Below, one piece after another: positions 11,101 to 25,100 of a stretch of 64,000 bases of DNA. Both the position numbers and the translations under genes were made by a program. The stretch covers positions 620,001-684,000 of the forward strand of contig NW_017386045.1 in NCBI RefSeq assembly GCF_000237925.1, read 5' to 3'. Numbering within the stretch: position 1 is the first letter of the stretch; every line of letters begins with the position of its first letter. Source of the DNA: Schistosoma mansoni (Eukaryota > Platyhelminthes > Trematoda > Strigeidida > Schistosomatidae). The notes below the pieces were generated by a model. The model did not search any database and was not told the DNA's origin. It saw only the letters and a program-made list of their open reading frames with translations.

Positions 11101-14100
11101 TAGGTACGGAGGGTTTGTTTAAGAAAGTCCTAAAACCCTGGTCCCATGGGTTTCAAGATCCAGAAAGACCGAATGGCTTATCAATCTATTTTTGGCTACC
11201 AGATACCAAGGGACTACATCATCTAATGTCATTCCCCTTTCTAGTAAGTTATTAATTATTTGTTTATTTAAACATAAACGTTGGAACAAGAAGGCACCAT
11301 ATAGATATGTGCCACATTAATCATTCAATTTGTGTGAAGGCTGGGATACTGCCCGGGTGCCCAGACCGAAGTAGGTGGTTAAGAAGATCAAAGAAAAGAG
11401 AACAAGAACAATAAATGATTGATATAAAATCAAAAGAACAATGAAGTCTGAGACGATTGACTGATATTTGCAAAAGGAATAGTCAAGTTTAAGACAATTG
11501 ATTAACATTTCGCTAATGAAATTTTTTACTATGTGGTTCTTAGATTTTACCAAGACGTCTTGTAATTTTGTATTGAAATACATTCGATTGTCTCCACTTG
11601 TGTTCTCGTTCGCTACAATACCAATGTGATAGGTATGACAACCTTGACTATGGTATATATTGTACGTAATCGTTTGTGTTGATACCTACTAAGAACAAAC
11701 TATCGACAATTAGAGATCATCTTGTCTTGGCTTTAAGATTATTATTATCATGATTGTACTCGCTTCGGTGGTACATATACTAAAATTGGAACGATACAAA
11801 GAATATTAGCATGGCCCCTGCTCACGGGGATGACACGCAAAATCGTGAAGCGTTCTATATTTTTTCCCGACCGTTGCTGCTACCTTGACGTGGTGGTCGG
11901 GCTTGCCTACCATGATGAACCAATCGAGCTATACTGGCTGGAACAATCGTTCCTCAAGGTACTACCATGCCAGACAGGTTGGTTGAAGAGCGGTAAGACT
12001 AAAAGCAGCAAACCCAAGGTCCGAAGGCGAGGTCGTACTGCTGACTGTACAGAGGTGTGACAGCAGTAAGGTGTTCCCTTCAGACAACCAGCATATCAGT
12101 GATGCTGCCTTCCCACAAGAAGGGGTGGGGTTAGAAAAGGTCGACCCTAAAAATGCACACCTCGCCTTATCCCACGCATATCCGTCTCCAGCGGTAAGGT
12201 CTCAACAAGCACGGAGCTAACACAAAAACTACCCACAAAAAGGTTGTGTGTGACCGACCTCAAGCAGTTGTCCCTTGGGCACTGCGGTCACGCTCTCAGG
12301 TCATTAAGACCACTTCTAATCCAATTTTCTTTTCAGGTACCTCTAGAAGAACCCTTCCACGGTGTGGGCAACCGGGAAGTGATAACTGCCCTCATACCTC
12401 TAACAGCACTCAAGACTGACTGATTATTATTATTATTATTATTATTCGTTCTCTCTTTTTTTGTTCATTCAATTCCTATAGGATATCATTGGTTCATCAA
12501 GATTTAAACAACCATTAAATATATTTATAAATCGTATTGAAAAATTAAATGATTTACGTTTGGAAAAACTTTCACGTGTTAAAGCAGTTGAAAAAGAAAA
12601 AGATGAATTAGAAAATGTCCGTAATGAAGCAATAGATTATTTACGTTTAGTTAATCAATTAATACAAATGAAAAATGTATTATATCAACAAAATTTATAT
12701 AAAGAATCTAATCAAGTTAAAGTAGTTAAAGAGAAATTAATGAATGCACAAAAAGAAACTGAGGTAAGTGATGTAATAATATGATGAATGATATACAATA
12801 TTGTTATGTAATATCTTAATTATGATGATGTCAGTTAGTCAGTCACAACGTAGAACTTCGTACGTACCTATATCAGTTCGAGTTGCCATACCACATTAAC
12901 ACCCCTAAATGCCCTGGTACGGCCGAGAATGGGGAGAGTCCGCTCTCCCTCTCGAAATGCTCTCACCTGGCCACGCGTAATATAGCCTCTGCCAGGGAAG
13001 TTCGATTCACTGCCCTCTCGTGGCGGGGGTGTTGTTAACGAAATTGAGAGGACGAAAAGCGAATTTCCGACGGTCTAACCGTGTTGGTGGACACGGAAAG
13101 TCCACCTAGGGAAGTTGGAAAACCCTGATTCCAAACCAATGGTGCACATGGACTCCAGTATCCTGAGGGAACAAATGGCATATGAATGAATCATTGGTCA
13201 CCGGCTACCATTGGACTGCATCTCCTTACGATGCTTCACTGCCTTGTGGGTTGGACCTTTAGGTTGAAGGCTCCTGGTGTTGCCCCTTAAGAAAACCACC
13301 TGCTTTGGTTTGGGCACCCGGGCAGTATGATAGCGCTCACACGAATCAAATGAGATTTGTGTGGCGCATATATATCTGGTGCTTACTTGTACCAATATTT
13401 ATGTGTTTAAATAAATAAAGAGATGAAGTTGTCAATTCAAATCCCATAGTGGTAGAAGTAGTAAGAGTATAAGCATTATGTGAAAGATTAGAGTTTGAAG
13501 ATGTTATTCAAGGAGTATAATCCAGTGAAATAAATTCGGAAAGAGAAAAAGGATAGGGACATGAGGAATTCAGAAGATTGGAATTGGGCTCGAAGATAAA
13601 GAGTGGATGCATCTGAGTCATTGTAAACGATTTTGAGCCATGTCATTGAAGTTCTTTAACCATCGATTGCTTTCATCTCGCGGATCCCAACTAGGTAGTC
13701 TACACCTACCAGCATGGCTCAGTCCACTTGTCAGTGACTTCATGAATTTGTGCCACTTAACTAATTTAAGTAAGACAAACCAGATTGAATAAGAAGCTTA
13801 CTTTAACCAGGCCAGATCGAAGTATCTTCACAAACTCACACCTTAATATAGATAGTGTCCCTTAAAACGTTAAACGCGACTTAAAACTAATGGCTTATGT
13901 CTATCTTCCTCTAGAAATTAAGTCAAATCATTACTAACAGTGTTCACAGCACTACTGAACAGACGTTTTATCCTAAAATAGGACTCCACAGAAATGTGCC
14001 TCCATAATCCTCTCGGAAGTCGAACCCACCATCTTAAAGTCTCATGGCGAGCATATGTTTTCACTACTTCAATGGTTAAGTGCTTAATGTCTAGTGAGTA

Positions 14101-17100
14101 GGGCATCTTTATTAGGTTCTAGGTCTTATGTTTTTTGGTAATTATAATAATCGAAAGAAATGTTTTTCTGATAGTTTTTCAGAGTCCAATATCTAAGTTA
14201 ATTATTATTATTATTATTATGAGTTATAACTGTATTTTGTCATAAAGCTACGATGGTATTAACCACCGATGTTCTTCATATTTTCACATATGTTTTTATT
14301 TAGAATTTATCAAGTCAGATACGTGAGAAAACTCAACAAATTACACGATTAGAATCTGATCGTGATGAGCTTACTCAACGTCATGCTCAATTACAAATAA
14401 GACAACGTGATGGGAAAGCAAAATTTGCTGAATTTGAAGCTCAAGATGGACAATTGCGTGATGAACATGCACATACAAAAACTTCAGCACGTCGTTTAGC
14501 TAAAGCAATTCAAGCAGAACGAACTAAATTAGAAGAGCTAGAACGATTACCTGGAGAAGCGGATGCTCGTCGTGAAGAAATTAAGAAACAATTAGCGGAA
14601 TATGAAGAAGCTAAAAAGAAACAAGAAGAAGTTTATAAGGTGAGTTTTTTTCAATCTGGAACTGTTTTCTAGTTGTAGTTGAATACTACCATCCATTATT
14701 AATGTTTCTTTCTCTTTAGAAGTGATCAGCTAAATACTCATACATTCTAGTAATAGTTACCACTTTCAAGGAGGCAATGTTTAGAGTTTTTTCAGTCTCA
14801 TTTTTTTGTTATACTTCATTGTTACGTCTTTGTCACCACATCAATATTTCCACAGTTCCAATAAAGTGTTTGCTTGTTTCATCAGTGAACAGATATCAAT
14901 TTCCCATTCTTTTTTGTAACTATTAACAGTCAACTTTCAAAATCTGATGACCTTTGATATTTGTAAGTCTCTGTCAAACACAGAACAAACCATACGTGAA
15001 CACTTGGAACTAAAATCAAAGTTTGCAGTCAGCGAGTAAACTGGGGTTATTAAGAAAAAAGCTTATTATCATCAAAGTAATTTTGAACAAGTGTTTCTCA
15101 AATATACTTAGTTGGTCGTAGTCTGTCTCAGTATGCCGACTTGCTGACTGGAATAGCCTTATTATTCAATCACACATACATCGGAAAATCTTCAAAATCT
15201 TTTGCAATGGCGAAGGTGCATCCACTCTTTGTGTTCTCCCAAATTCTAACCTGAATTCTTCATATCCCTTTCTTCTTCCTCTTTCTAAATTTATTTCACT
15301 GGATTATACCCCTTGAATAGCATCTTCAAACCCTTATCTTTTGGATTACTGTTTATACTCTTACTACCTCTACCACTATGAGATTTGAATGGACAACTGC
15401 ATCTCTGTGTTAATGTGGTATGGTAACTCGAACTGATGCACGCACGAAGTTCTACGTAGTGACTGACTGACCTCAGTATAGTATTGGGATAACATTCTTT
15501 AAATCACGTCAAAAAATAAAACCTTTTGAAGAATCATCAACTGTCAATCTTATTGAATCCGTTAACCTTTGTGACCAAGAGTGGGTATCTGATGTTAAAG
15601 TTTAACTTTTTTGAGACAGTCATAGTAAAAATATTTGGAAGTGATAACGGGATTTATTCGTTAACAGTATGATCTCGGGTACTGTTTGATGTATGAGTGA
15701 AGTTATCATTTCGCGGCTCCCCCACACTGTGAAAGGATACTTATTGAGGGACCCGAAAAGAAAACTGGGTTAATAGATATCTTAAGGACCTAGAAGCGTG
15801 ATCGCAAAGGCCAGGAGATATCTACTTGAGGTCGATCACACGGGTCATTTTTTGGGTGTTTTACCAATAGTTAGCCCCGTCTTTAAAGCCCTTACTTCCT
15901 GAGACTAAAATCTATAGGTTAAGGTAAGGTATGACATTTTTAGGGAAAATCTTTTCTAATCTCTTCCATTGTTGGGAGGCTGCATTGCTGCGGACGTTGT
16001 TCATATAAAAGAAGCACCTTACTACCGTCGAACCCTTGTACAGTCGACAGTATCATTTCACTCTTGGACCTCAGGTTGCTGCTTTTAGTCTTACTATTCA
16101 CCAACTGACCTTGGCGTGGTTTGGGACCTACAGCCAATGTAGCTCCATGGGGTCATCACGATTAGCAAGCTCGACCACCACATCTAGGTAACGTCTACAG
16201 TCAAGTACTCAAGTTTTTAAATCTATATGAATATCAAAGATCAGTTTATAACGTTCTTCATCCTTGGACATACTCAAATATAACTGTTCTAAAATTGTTG
16301 TTTTCTCTTCGGTAAACTATCTTAGAACTCATCATCCTTTATAAAACTTCTTGCGTTTTATGACTAAATCAATTCCTGTTTTAGGACGGTTTTATTCTCT
16401 TGTTTTCATAATTTCATCTTATGCGATGTGATTGTTATTTCAAATTGTTTATTGGTTTAGGAAACAGCCGATAATCTGTCTAAAGAATCTGCACCTTTAC
16501 GAATTCAAGTTGAAGAAAGTGAATCCGCATTGGCTCCTTTACAAACAGAAGCTGATCAAATTACAAGTAAACTAACATTGGAGCGTCAACAATATGATCT
16601 AATGATGGCTGGTCAACGTAGAGAATTAGAACGTGTGGAAACAGCAAAGAAAAATATGCAATTAACTCAAAGTAAACTTAAAGAAAGAGAACAAGAATTG
16701 GCTGATGCAAAAAAACACTTATCATCTTCGGGAAGTGGAGGGAATAAAGGCAATTTAGAAATGGCCTTAGCATCAGCTACACGTGATCTGGCTGAAGTGA
16801 AAACACATGAAGCTGATCTGACAAAAGAACTCAATGATTTACGTAGCAAGTTGACAGAGTCGAAATCAGCTCTTCAGGTAAAAGGAAAAACAAAACAATT
16901 TCCATTATGGTCACAATAAGTTGGATTATGATTCTCTGTTGTTTATTTTTATAAACTGTATATAGTCGATAGAAATCGTAGTTTTAACTGAACATGACCA
17001 AAGTGATGTAATCGTATTCAGAGCATTGTAATTCTCAAATTTTCCAACTTAGCTTCATAAGTATGTGTTATTGTTGTATCTGAAGCGTTACGAATTCACT

Positions 17101-19084
17101 ATTTAGCGAACGGAACAAAGACTCGTGACCAGAGACCGATAGCTAGTTATTCTGACGCGAACCCAGACCCAGCTAACTAGAGTAAGAAGTCCAAATTGGA
17201 AGCGGGGAAATATATTCCGTAGCAGCCAGAAGCACAGCAGTCGTAAAGGGAAAAAGTCAAACGTATATATACAGTAACAAACTGTCCTTGGGCATCATTA
17301 TAAAATAACACACTCAAAGAAACAATGGACCAATGGCGTTTAAGGTAGTTTACAAGTGGGAAATATGACGTGAAGGTAAAAAGAGCGCGTTTGGCGCGAA
17401 AACAGCTAAATTCAAATTTTCAAAATAAATTTACAAAATTAAGCCACTTGTCAAGTAAGTTCTAGGGATTTGACATCCCCAACAGTTATAATATCGTTTA
17501 TTCATATCAGTCAGTATTTTTCTTTTCATGGCTCTGTCACTAGTTTTAAAGCGACGCTAAAGTGCCCGCCTACTAACTAGGACTAAGTGAGGATTATAAA
17601 CCAGTGTGAGGAATTAGGATTATGATTTACAGTTGATGGTTAGGGTTAGGGATTAGATTCAAGGTTTTCATCACGAACTGACATAAGCTGTAATGCCAAA
17701 ATTGTATTTAGCCAAATTGATGAGTGGATTTCGCTCCAAAGTCCAAGACCTGATATCCTAAATCTGATTGGCTTATCCATAAATCATCGTTTCGCCGTTT
17801 TAAACTAAAAGCAAACTTTCAGTCTCAGAATATCGGTTTCCGACTGTTAACCATCATCATAGAGTTCCTTACAATGAGCTTTGTATAGCCGTATTACCTA
17901 ATACATCTAGCGACCCTCCCATCTCATTTCAATGTTGTTGTTCTGAATGGGTCTCCATATTTTCAACGTAGTCATCTATACGATGTAATTTATTACTGCT
18001 TTTTCTCAACGAAGCACGTACTACTCATATTTATAAATTTGACTTGAAATGTCAATTCAAACTCTATTACTATCGTGTTTTGAATTTCATTGATGTAATT
18101 CATCTTACTATCAGAATACATACAACTCGATCCGTTTAGATTTAAACTTAAGTTTTTAAATATTAGTACGGCCTATGGTGTGGAAAGTCAGCTCTCCCTC
18201 TAGAGATGTTCTCACATGACCACACGTATACAGCCACCACCAGGGAAGTCCTACTCACTGCCTTCTCGCACCAGGGGTGTTGTTTACAAAATTGAGAGGA
18301 TAAAAAGCAAATGTCCGGCAGGGGCTCTAACCTGGTTGGTGAATATAGGGAATCCATCTAGGGGAGTTGGAAAACCCTGATTCCAAACTAATGGTGCACA
18401 TGGGATCCAGGATCCCGAAGAAACAAGTGGCATATTAACATATTGTTGGTCATCGACTACCATAGGACTGTATTTCCTAACGTTGTTCCACTGTCTTGTG
18501 GATAATACCTTTAAGTCAAAGGCTTCGGGTATGTCCTCCTAAAAAACCCACTTACTTCGGTTTGGGCACCCGACCAATATCCAAGCTCATACAAATCGAA
18601 TGATGAAGTGTGGTGCATTAAAATGTTATAAATATCATTGATCAGCTACACTATGTGTAATGCTGGTCATTTCGAATTATCGATAGTTTTATATTGTCGT
18701 TGACGTTTTTATTCGCATGTGTTTAACATTTTCTCTATTATTTCTTTTTCTTAACAAACAGGCGGATAATTCAAGAAATCGTATGTTGAATGCTTTACTT
18801 GAAGCAAAACGTTCTGGAACATTGCCTGGAATTCTCGGTAGACTTGGTGATTTAGGTGCCATTTCATCACGTTATGATATTGCAATTTCAACAGCTTGTG
18901 GAGCTTTAGATCATATTGTTACAGATACCATGGATACAGCTCAGAAAGCGGTGAATTTTCTAAAACAGAATAATCTTGGACAAACTACTTTTATAGGTAA
19001 TACTGATTGATTGTTTGAAATTCTTGACATTTTATTTCATATTTATTTATTTATTTAAACACACAAACGTTGGTACAAGGAGGA

Positions 19085-19135
<51 letters not shown>

Positions 19136-22100
19136 CACACTTCGTCATTCGATTTGTATGAGCTTGGATATTGGTCGGGTGCCCAAACCGAAGTAAGTGG
19201 GTTTTTTAGGAGGACATACCCGAAGCCTTTGACTTAAAGGTATTATCCACAAGACAGTGGAACAACGTTAGGAAATACAGTCCTATGGTAGTCGATGACC
19301 AACAATATGTTAATATGCCACTTGTTTCTTCGGGATCCTGGATCCCATGTGCACCATTAGTTTGGAATCAGGGTTTTCCAACTCCCCTAGATGGATTCCC
19401 TATATTCACCAACCAGGTTAGAGCCCCTGCCGGACATTTGCTTTTTATCCTCTCAATTTTGTAAACAACACCCCTGGTGCGAGAAGGCAGTGAGTAGGAC
19501 TTCCCTGGTGGTGGCTGTATACGTGTGGCCATGTATACACGCGTTGTTTAATTACACTCTTTCTCCTGTTAATTCAATAACCATTCAATGATCAAGCGTA
19601 TACCATAAAGTTGTTTTACTTGCTGAATATAAAATAGATTTAGTTACATTGTCTGTTTAGACTTGATTTTCAATAATTTTCCCGTTAACATTTAATCACT
19701 AACTGGTATCTTAGTTGTATTTTATTACTATTTATGCTGATATAACGTCTAGTTCATAGTAGTAAGGCGTAAGGCGCTTAAGAAATTCATCTTTCCCCCT
19801 GTATTAAATTCAATGGAATAACACATCCGACATCAATCAAAGACAGAAAACTTTCTTAACTTTTTAGTATGTTCATATATAACAATGTGCATAAATAATA
19901 AAATATTTCCATAATATCGACCAATTAACTTGAGCTAAGAATAACTCATATTCAAGGTGATAAACTCAACAATGAAAACAGTCATCTCTCTCAACACAGA
20001 TATGCACGAAAAAAAATCTAAACCATTTCACTATGATTAGACAGATACAAAGTGTACATCATCAACCATTAAGAGAATAGAATTAGTTCACAACTAATCG
20101 ATAAAATATAAGAAATTATTACAAAAGTATACCATTGAGAAAAGAACTGGTCACTTTTGTGTCAGTCAGTCACGGCGTAGAACTTTGTACGTACGTTCAT
20201 CAGTTCGAGTTGCCATACTACATCAGCACAGAGATGCACTCGTGTGTAATGCAGTATGTACTTACTGCACAAATCTCACACTATTCTCATACTTCAATTA
20301 TGATGATGGTGTGAGTATCATAAGATTCGATCTTATCAAATTCCACTAAAGATGAATTGAATCATCAATTAACATGGTTGTATTAGAAAGATTTCTCTCT
20401 AAAAATGTGTCAATCCTATTTAGCTGATGTAATTGTACATCAAATGATTTGTTATTATTATTGATACATAAAAGTGAAAGTGTGAGTCAATTGAAGCTAG
20501 ACCACCAGGGAAAACCTAGAAGCACTGGACGGCCGTTTCGTTCTATTGTGGGACTCCTCGGCAGTGCGCATCCACGACCTCGCCTCTCAAGATTTTCGAA
20601 CCCAGGACCTACCAGTCTCGCGCCAGAGCACTTAACCGATAGACCACTGAGTCAGCATCCGGTGGTATTTATGTCTAACTCCAACCAATCCTCGAAGTCG
20701 AGCAACCATTCACCAATTGTCTTCAGTGAGTTGATATCTCACAACAGACGTGGTTTGAACTCCACTGGTCACTGCTTCTCACTAGAACTCCTGGATTTAC
20801 CTCTCGAAGTCAGGACGAAATGGCCCTCAAGTGCTTCCACGTTTTCCCTGGTGGTCTAGATTCAATTGACTCACGCTTTCAACTTTGAAAATACTAAATC
20901 TCCACAAAACCCCTTCTGATAACATAAAAGTGAATTATTCTTTTGATCTATTAAGAAAATATTAGATGAATGGGCTTCAGTTAGTCAAACGAATATATAT
21001 GAAAGTATAAAAAGAATGATTTAAACAGAAATTGTGTAAAATTGTAATTCCATTGGAATCATGAACTGATTCTAAGTTAGACAATCATTCAAAATCCGGA
21101 TGCACTGGATGCCTATTCCGTCCTAGTTTAAGGCTCCTCAGCAAAGTGAATCCACAACCATGTGGCAAAGAGTCGAACCCAAGACTTTCGGTTTTACACG
21201 TGGACGCTTAACCTTCAGATCAAATGTGGTGGGTTCGATTTCCAGTCTCAAGGTTGTGAGTTCATACTGCTTAGGAGTCCCTTAATAGGATAAAACGACC
21301 ATCTGGTGCATCTCAGTTTTCAGTGGTCGTCTAAATTAGGTTGTTTCGTGATTCAAATAAAATTTAACAATCTCCATAATCCCGTGCTTATAAAGTTGTA
21401 CTACTCATTTTCATATGAAGGATGTAGAATGTATGCTCCTGATCGACGTCAGCCAGTAATAATCTACATAGAGTCTAACAAAGGTGTACGCTAGCTTAAG
21501 TTGGCATACCATATCTGCACAATGTGACTGAAAATAATTGAGGGAATAGCGAAAAAAATCGGAGTAATATGGTAGAAGTGGTAATGAGGAAGACTAAGTG
21601 TTGAGAAAATAATTCAGAAAGATAAAATGAAAAGATACTTTTGAAAGAATACTGGCGCTTAAGATCTAAAGGAAGATAAAATGTAAATTTATCTGGATGT
21701 GAATAATATCACTCATCCAACCACTGATCGCAGTTATCGCGCGAATTTTAACTAGATTGTCTGCATCTCTATCTACACGGTTTAGACCAATAATCAGTGA
21801 CTTCATGTAATGATGCCACACATTAGTTTGACGGTACCTATATTTCTTCCAGTCAACTCATACTGGCCAACATCGCCCATCAAGGTACATCGTTGTTGAA
21901 CATCTCCTTACCATTTCGATCAGTGAAGATTCACAACTTCATCAACTGGTTGATTTACCATCAACATTATTTGTACATATTGATAACCTTATGTAATTTA
22001 ACAACCACTTAACGCTTAAGTTCCTCAGAAGATTGTCAACATTATCCGGAACTTACACGATGGACTACAGTGCAAAGTAGTGCATGGAGGACAGCTGACA

Positions 22101-25100
22101 GATGCATCCCAAGCAAGAACCGGAGTCAGAAAAGGCTGCTTGCTCTTCCTCTTCTGGTGATTGACTGGATTATGAAGACTTCAACATCTGAGGGGAAACA
22201 CGGAATACAATGGACTTCTCAGAATCAATTAGATGATTTGGACTTCGCAGATGACCTAGCCCTCCTCTCTCATACACACGAACAAATGCAGATGAAGACA
22301 GCAAATGTAGCAGCAGCCTCCGCATCGATAGGCCTCCACGTTCACAAAGGAAAAAGCAAGATTCTCAAATGCAACACGGAGAACACCAACCCAGTCACAC
22401 TTGATGGCGAAACCCTGGAAGAGGTGGAAACATTCAAGTACCTGGGGAGCATCGTTGATAAACAAGGAGGATCGGATGCAGATGTAAAGGTGAGGATTGG
22501 CAAAGCAAGGGCAGCATTTTTACAATTAAAGAACATATGTAACTCAAAACAACTCTCAACTAACTTCAAAGTGAGAATCTTCAATAAGAACGTCAAGACA
22601 GTTAGTACTATTGTACGGAGGTGAAACGTGGAGAATTACTATAACCATCATCAAGAAGGTACAAGTACTTATAAACAGTTGTCGTCGCAAAACACTCAAC
22701 ATTTACTGACCAGATACTATTAGCAACAGCGTTTTATGGGAGAGGACAAACCAACTTCCATCTGAAGAGGAAATTAGGAAAAGACATTGAAGGGGATAGG
22801 ACATACATTAAAGAAATCATCAAACTGCATCACAAGGCAGGCCCTCACTTGGAATCCGGAAGGAAAGTGGAAAAGAGGAGGGCCAAAAAACACATTACTC
22901 CTGGAGATTGGAGCAGATATGAAAAGGATGAATGTTAACTGGAAAGGATTGCCCAGGACAGAGTTGGATGGAGAATGCTGGTGTGGGGCCTATGCTCCTC
23001 GACGAGGGGTAACAGGCGTAAGTAAGTAAGTAATGCTTAAGACATATTCCACTGTTAAATGTACGTTCTTTAATCTAGTTTTTTTTAATTTAAGCTTTTG
23101 TGTATTTATTTTCCAGCTTTGGATAAAATGAAAAAGTGGTCAGAAAAATCTTCAATACCATTTAATATGCCTAAAGTATCATTTCAAGTAGAACGTTTAT
23201 ATGATTTAATTCAAACAATTGATTCTAATGTGAAACCAGCATTTTATTTTGCTTTAAGAGATACATTAGTAACAGAAAATTTAAATACAGCTACAAAAGT
23301 TGCTTTTGGTCAACAACAACAACGTTATCGTGTTGTTACTCTTCAAGTAAGATTTCCCTTGTCCATGTAGTTTTTTTTAATTTTCAAGATTTAATCTGAT
23401 ATGTTTTCGTTACCACTTCTACTCACTCACCTACTACAAAATGAGTTCAAAACAACAGGTCGTTAGTGATTACTTGGCTGATTTATGGACGAGCCAATCA
23501 GGAGCGTTTGAGGGATTTCAAGGTCACGGCGCCAATATCAGTGCCTGATGCTCATGTACGATCAGTTCAGAGAGTGTTTTAGAGAAGACTTGACAATTTA
23601 GCGGCTACAACAAATGAGACTACTAAGAAGTTCCTTTATTTGTGATCGTGGTAATTAAGTGACTTGTAGACCTTGTGCAAACTACCGTGATGTTGTCCTT
23701 CGATGTAATATATGCTGAAGGAAGACGTTTGCTAGGATAGGAATCTTTATCGCTCGATCCAGATTGAGACTAAGGCATATTATAATAATTGCCGCCAACT
23801 GTATAATAAAAGCACCAGTAACATTGACCGCAATAATTGCAGATGTTACTGAAGCTTCGGCTGTTCAGTGGTATGAGTGTTGTGGGGACATATCCATAAT
23901 AAAAATGATAAACTTACACAACCGTAGTACACACAAACAATATTGAAGCTATGTGGTGGAGGCCGAGAGGGTTTTTGTGACCTGATCATGGTTCCAGAGA
24001 CTGACTATTATGGAGCCATATAGATGAGTTCCTCTACCTTATGCATTACGATTTGGAACCTTTGAATCTATTTCTAACCTTGACAAGTTTTTGGACCATA
24101 TAAAAGAAGTGTATCCACTCTAATTCTTTGGCGTTGTATATTTTTACTCTATGCTGACGGTTTACTGATTGGCTAACATTCCTCAAGGCCCCAAAATCTT
24201 ATAGATACAAGTACTTGTTTCTGAGTTTAATCAGTTTCAAATATAAACATTGACACTAACTGCCTTGTTGACTATCGATACATCATATTTTCATTATCGT
24301 TGTATAGGATACTTAGGATAATCAGTGTTCTTTCTACAGTGTTCGCTTCCAAAATAAGATTTTTGTTGACAGTTATCGATATGTAAAAGCGACTAGGACC
24401 TTGATTTGGTTTAAAGAAGTACTCAGTTTACTGTATAGACCGGTGGTAACGACTCAAACATGTTATAGATCAACCTAGTGAATTTCTAAATTCTATCAAA
24501 CTTAATGAATGAATAGTTGGAAGCTCACTCCAACCAACTATGAGTGAGAAATGAGACGAACTCAATGAAATCCAACGATACGCTACTGCGAGATCATTAT
24601 CTTAATGGTCAGAAAATACTGGTTAGATTGACAGAAGTAGATTGTACCCTCAATTTCTTACAGTGTTCATACGAAACATTTTCTGACTTTAGGATGACTG
24701 AATGGAAGAGCTTGTAGAGTCAATTAATGCGTAACGTGGTACAGCACAATGAAAATTGTTTTATTTAGTATGTATTGTAACTAACATCATAACTTCTTGT
24801 ACATTGCACAATTCGGTGTCTTCATATGTGATATATAACCGGTTATTGCATAATAATAGGAATAGTAAACGTTCACAGTAGTAGTAAGCAAGATTAGGTA
24901 TAAAAAAAAGAAAAATTTCAGGGTTCAGGATCTAGGGGAAGACAATGATTGATGAATGCACCTACGCCGTTTCGAACAATTTTAAGCTGTTTCATCCAAA
25001 GTCTCTAAATACTTGTTGTGATAATCACGAGGACGCCAGCTCAATAGTTTGCACCTATCTGCGTCGTTCAGTCCACTCATCAATTACTTCATGAACTGAT

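Noticed and set aside
22256-22465. Antisense frames across LINE-A
   Set aside because: Shadows of the + strand reverse-transcriptase frame.
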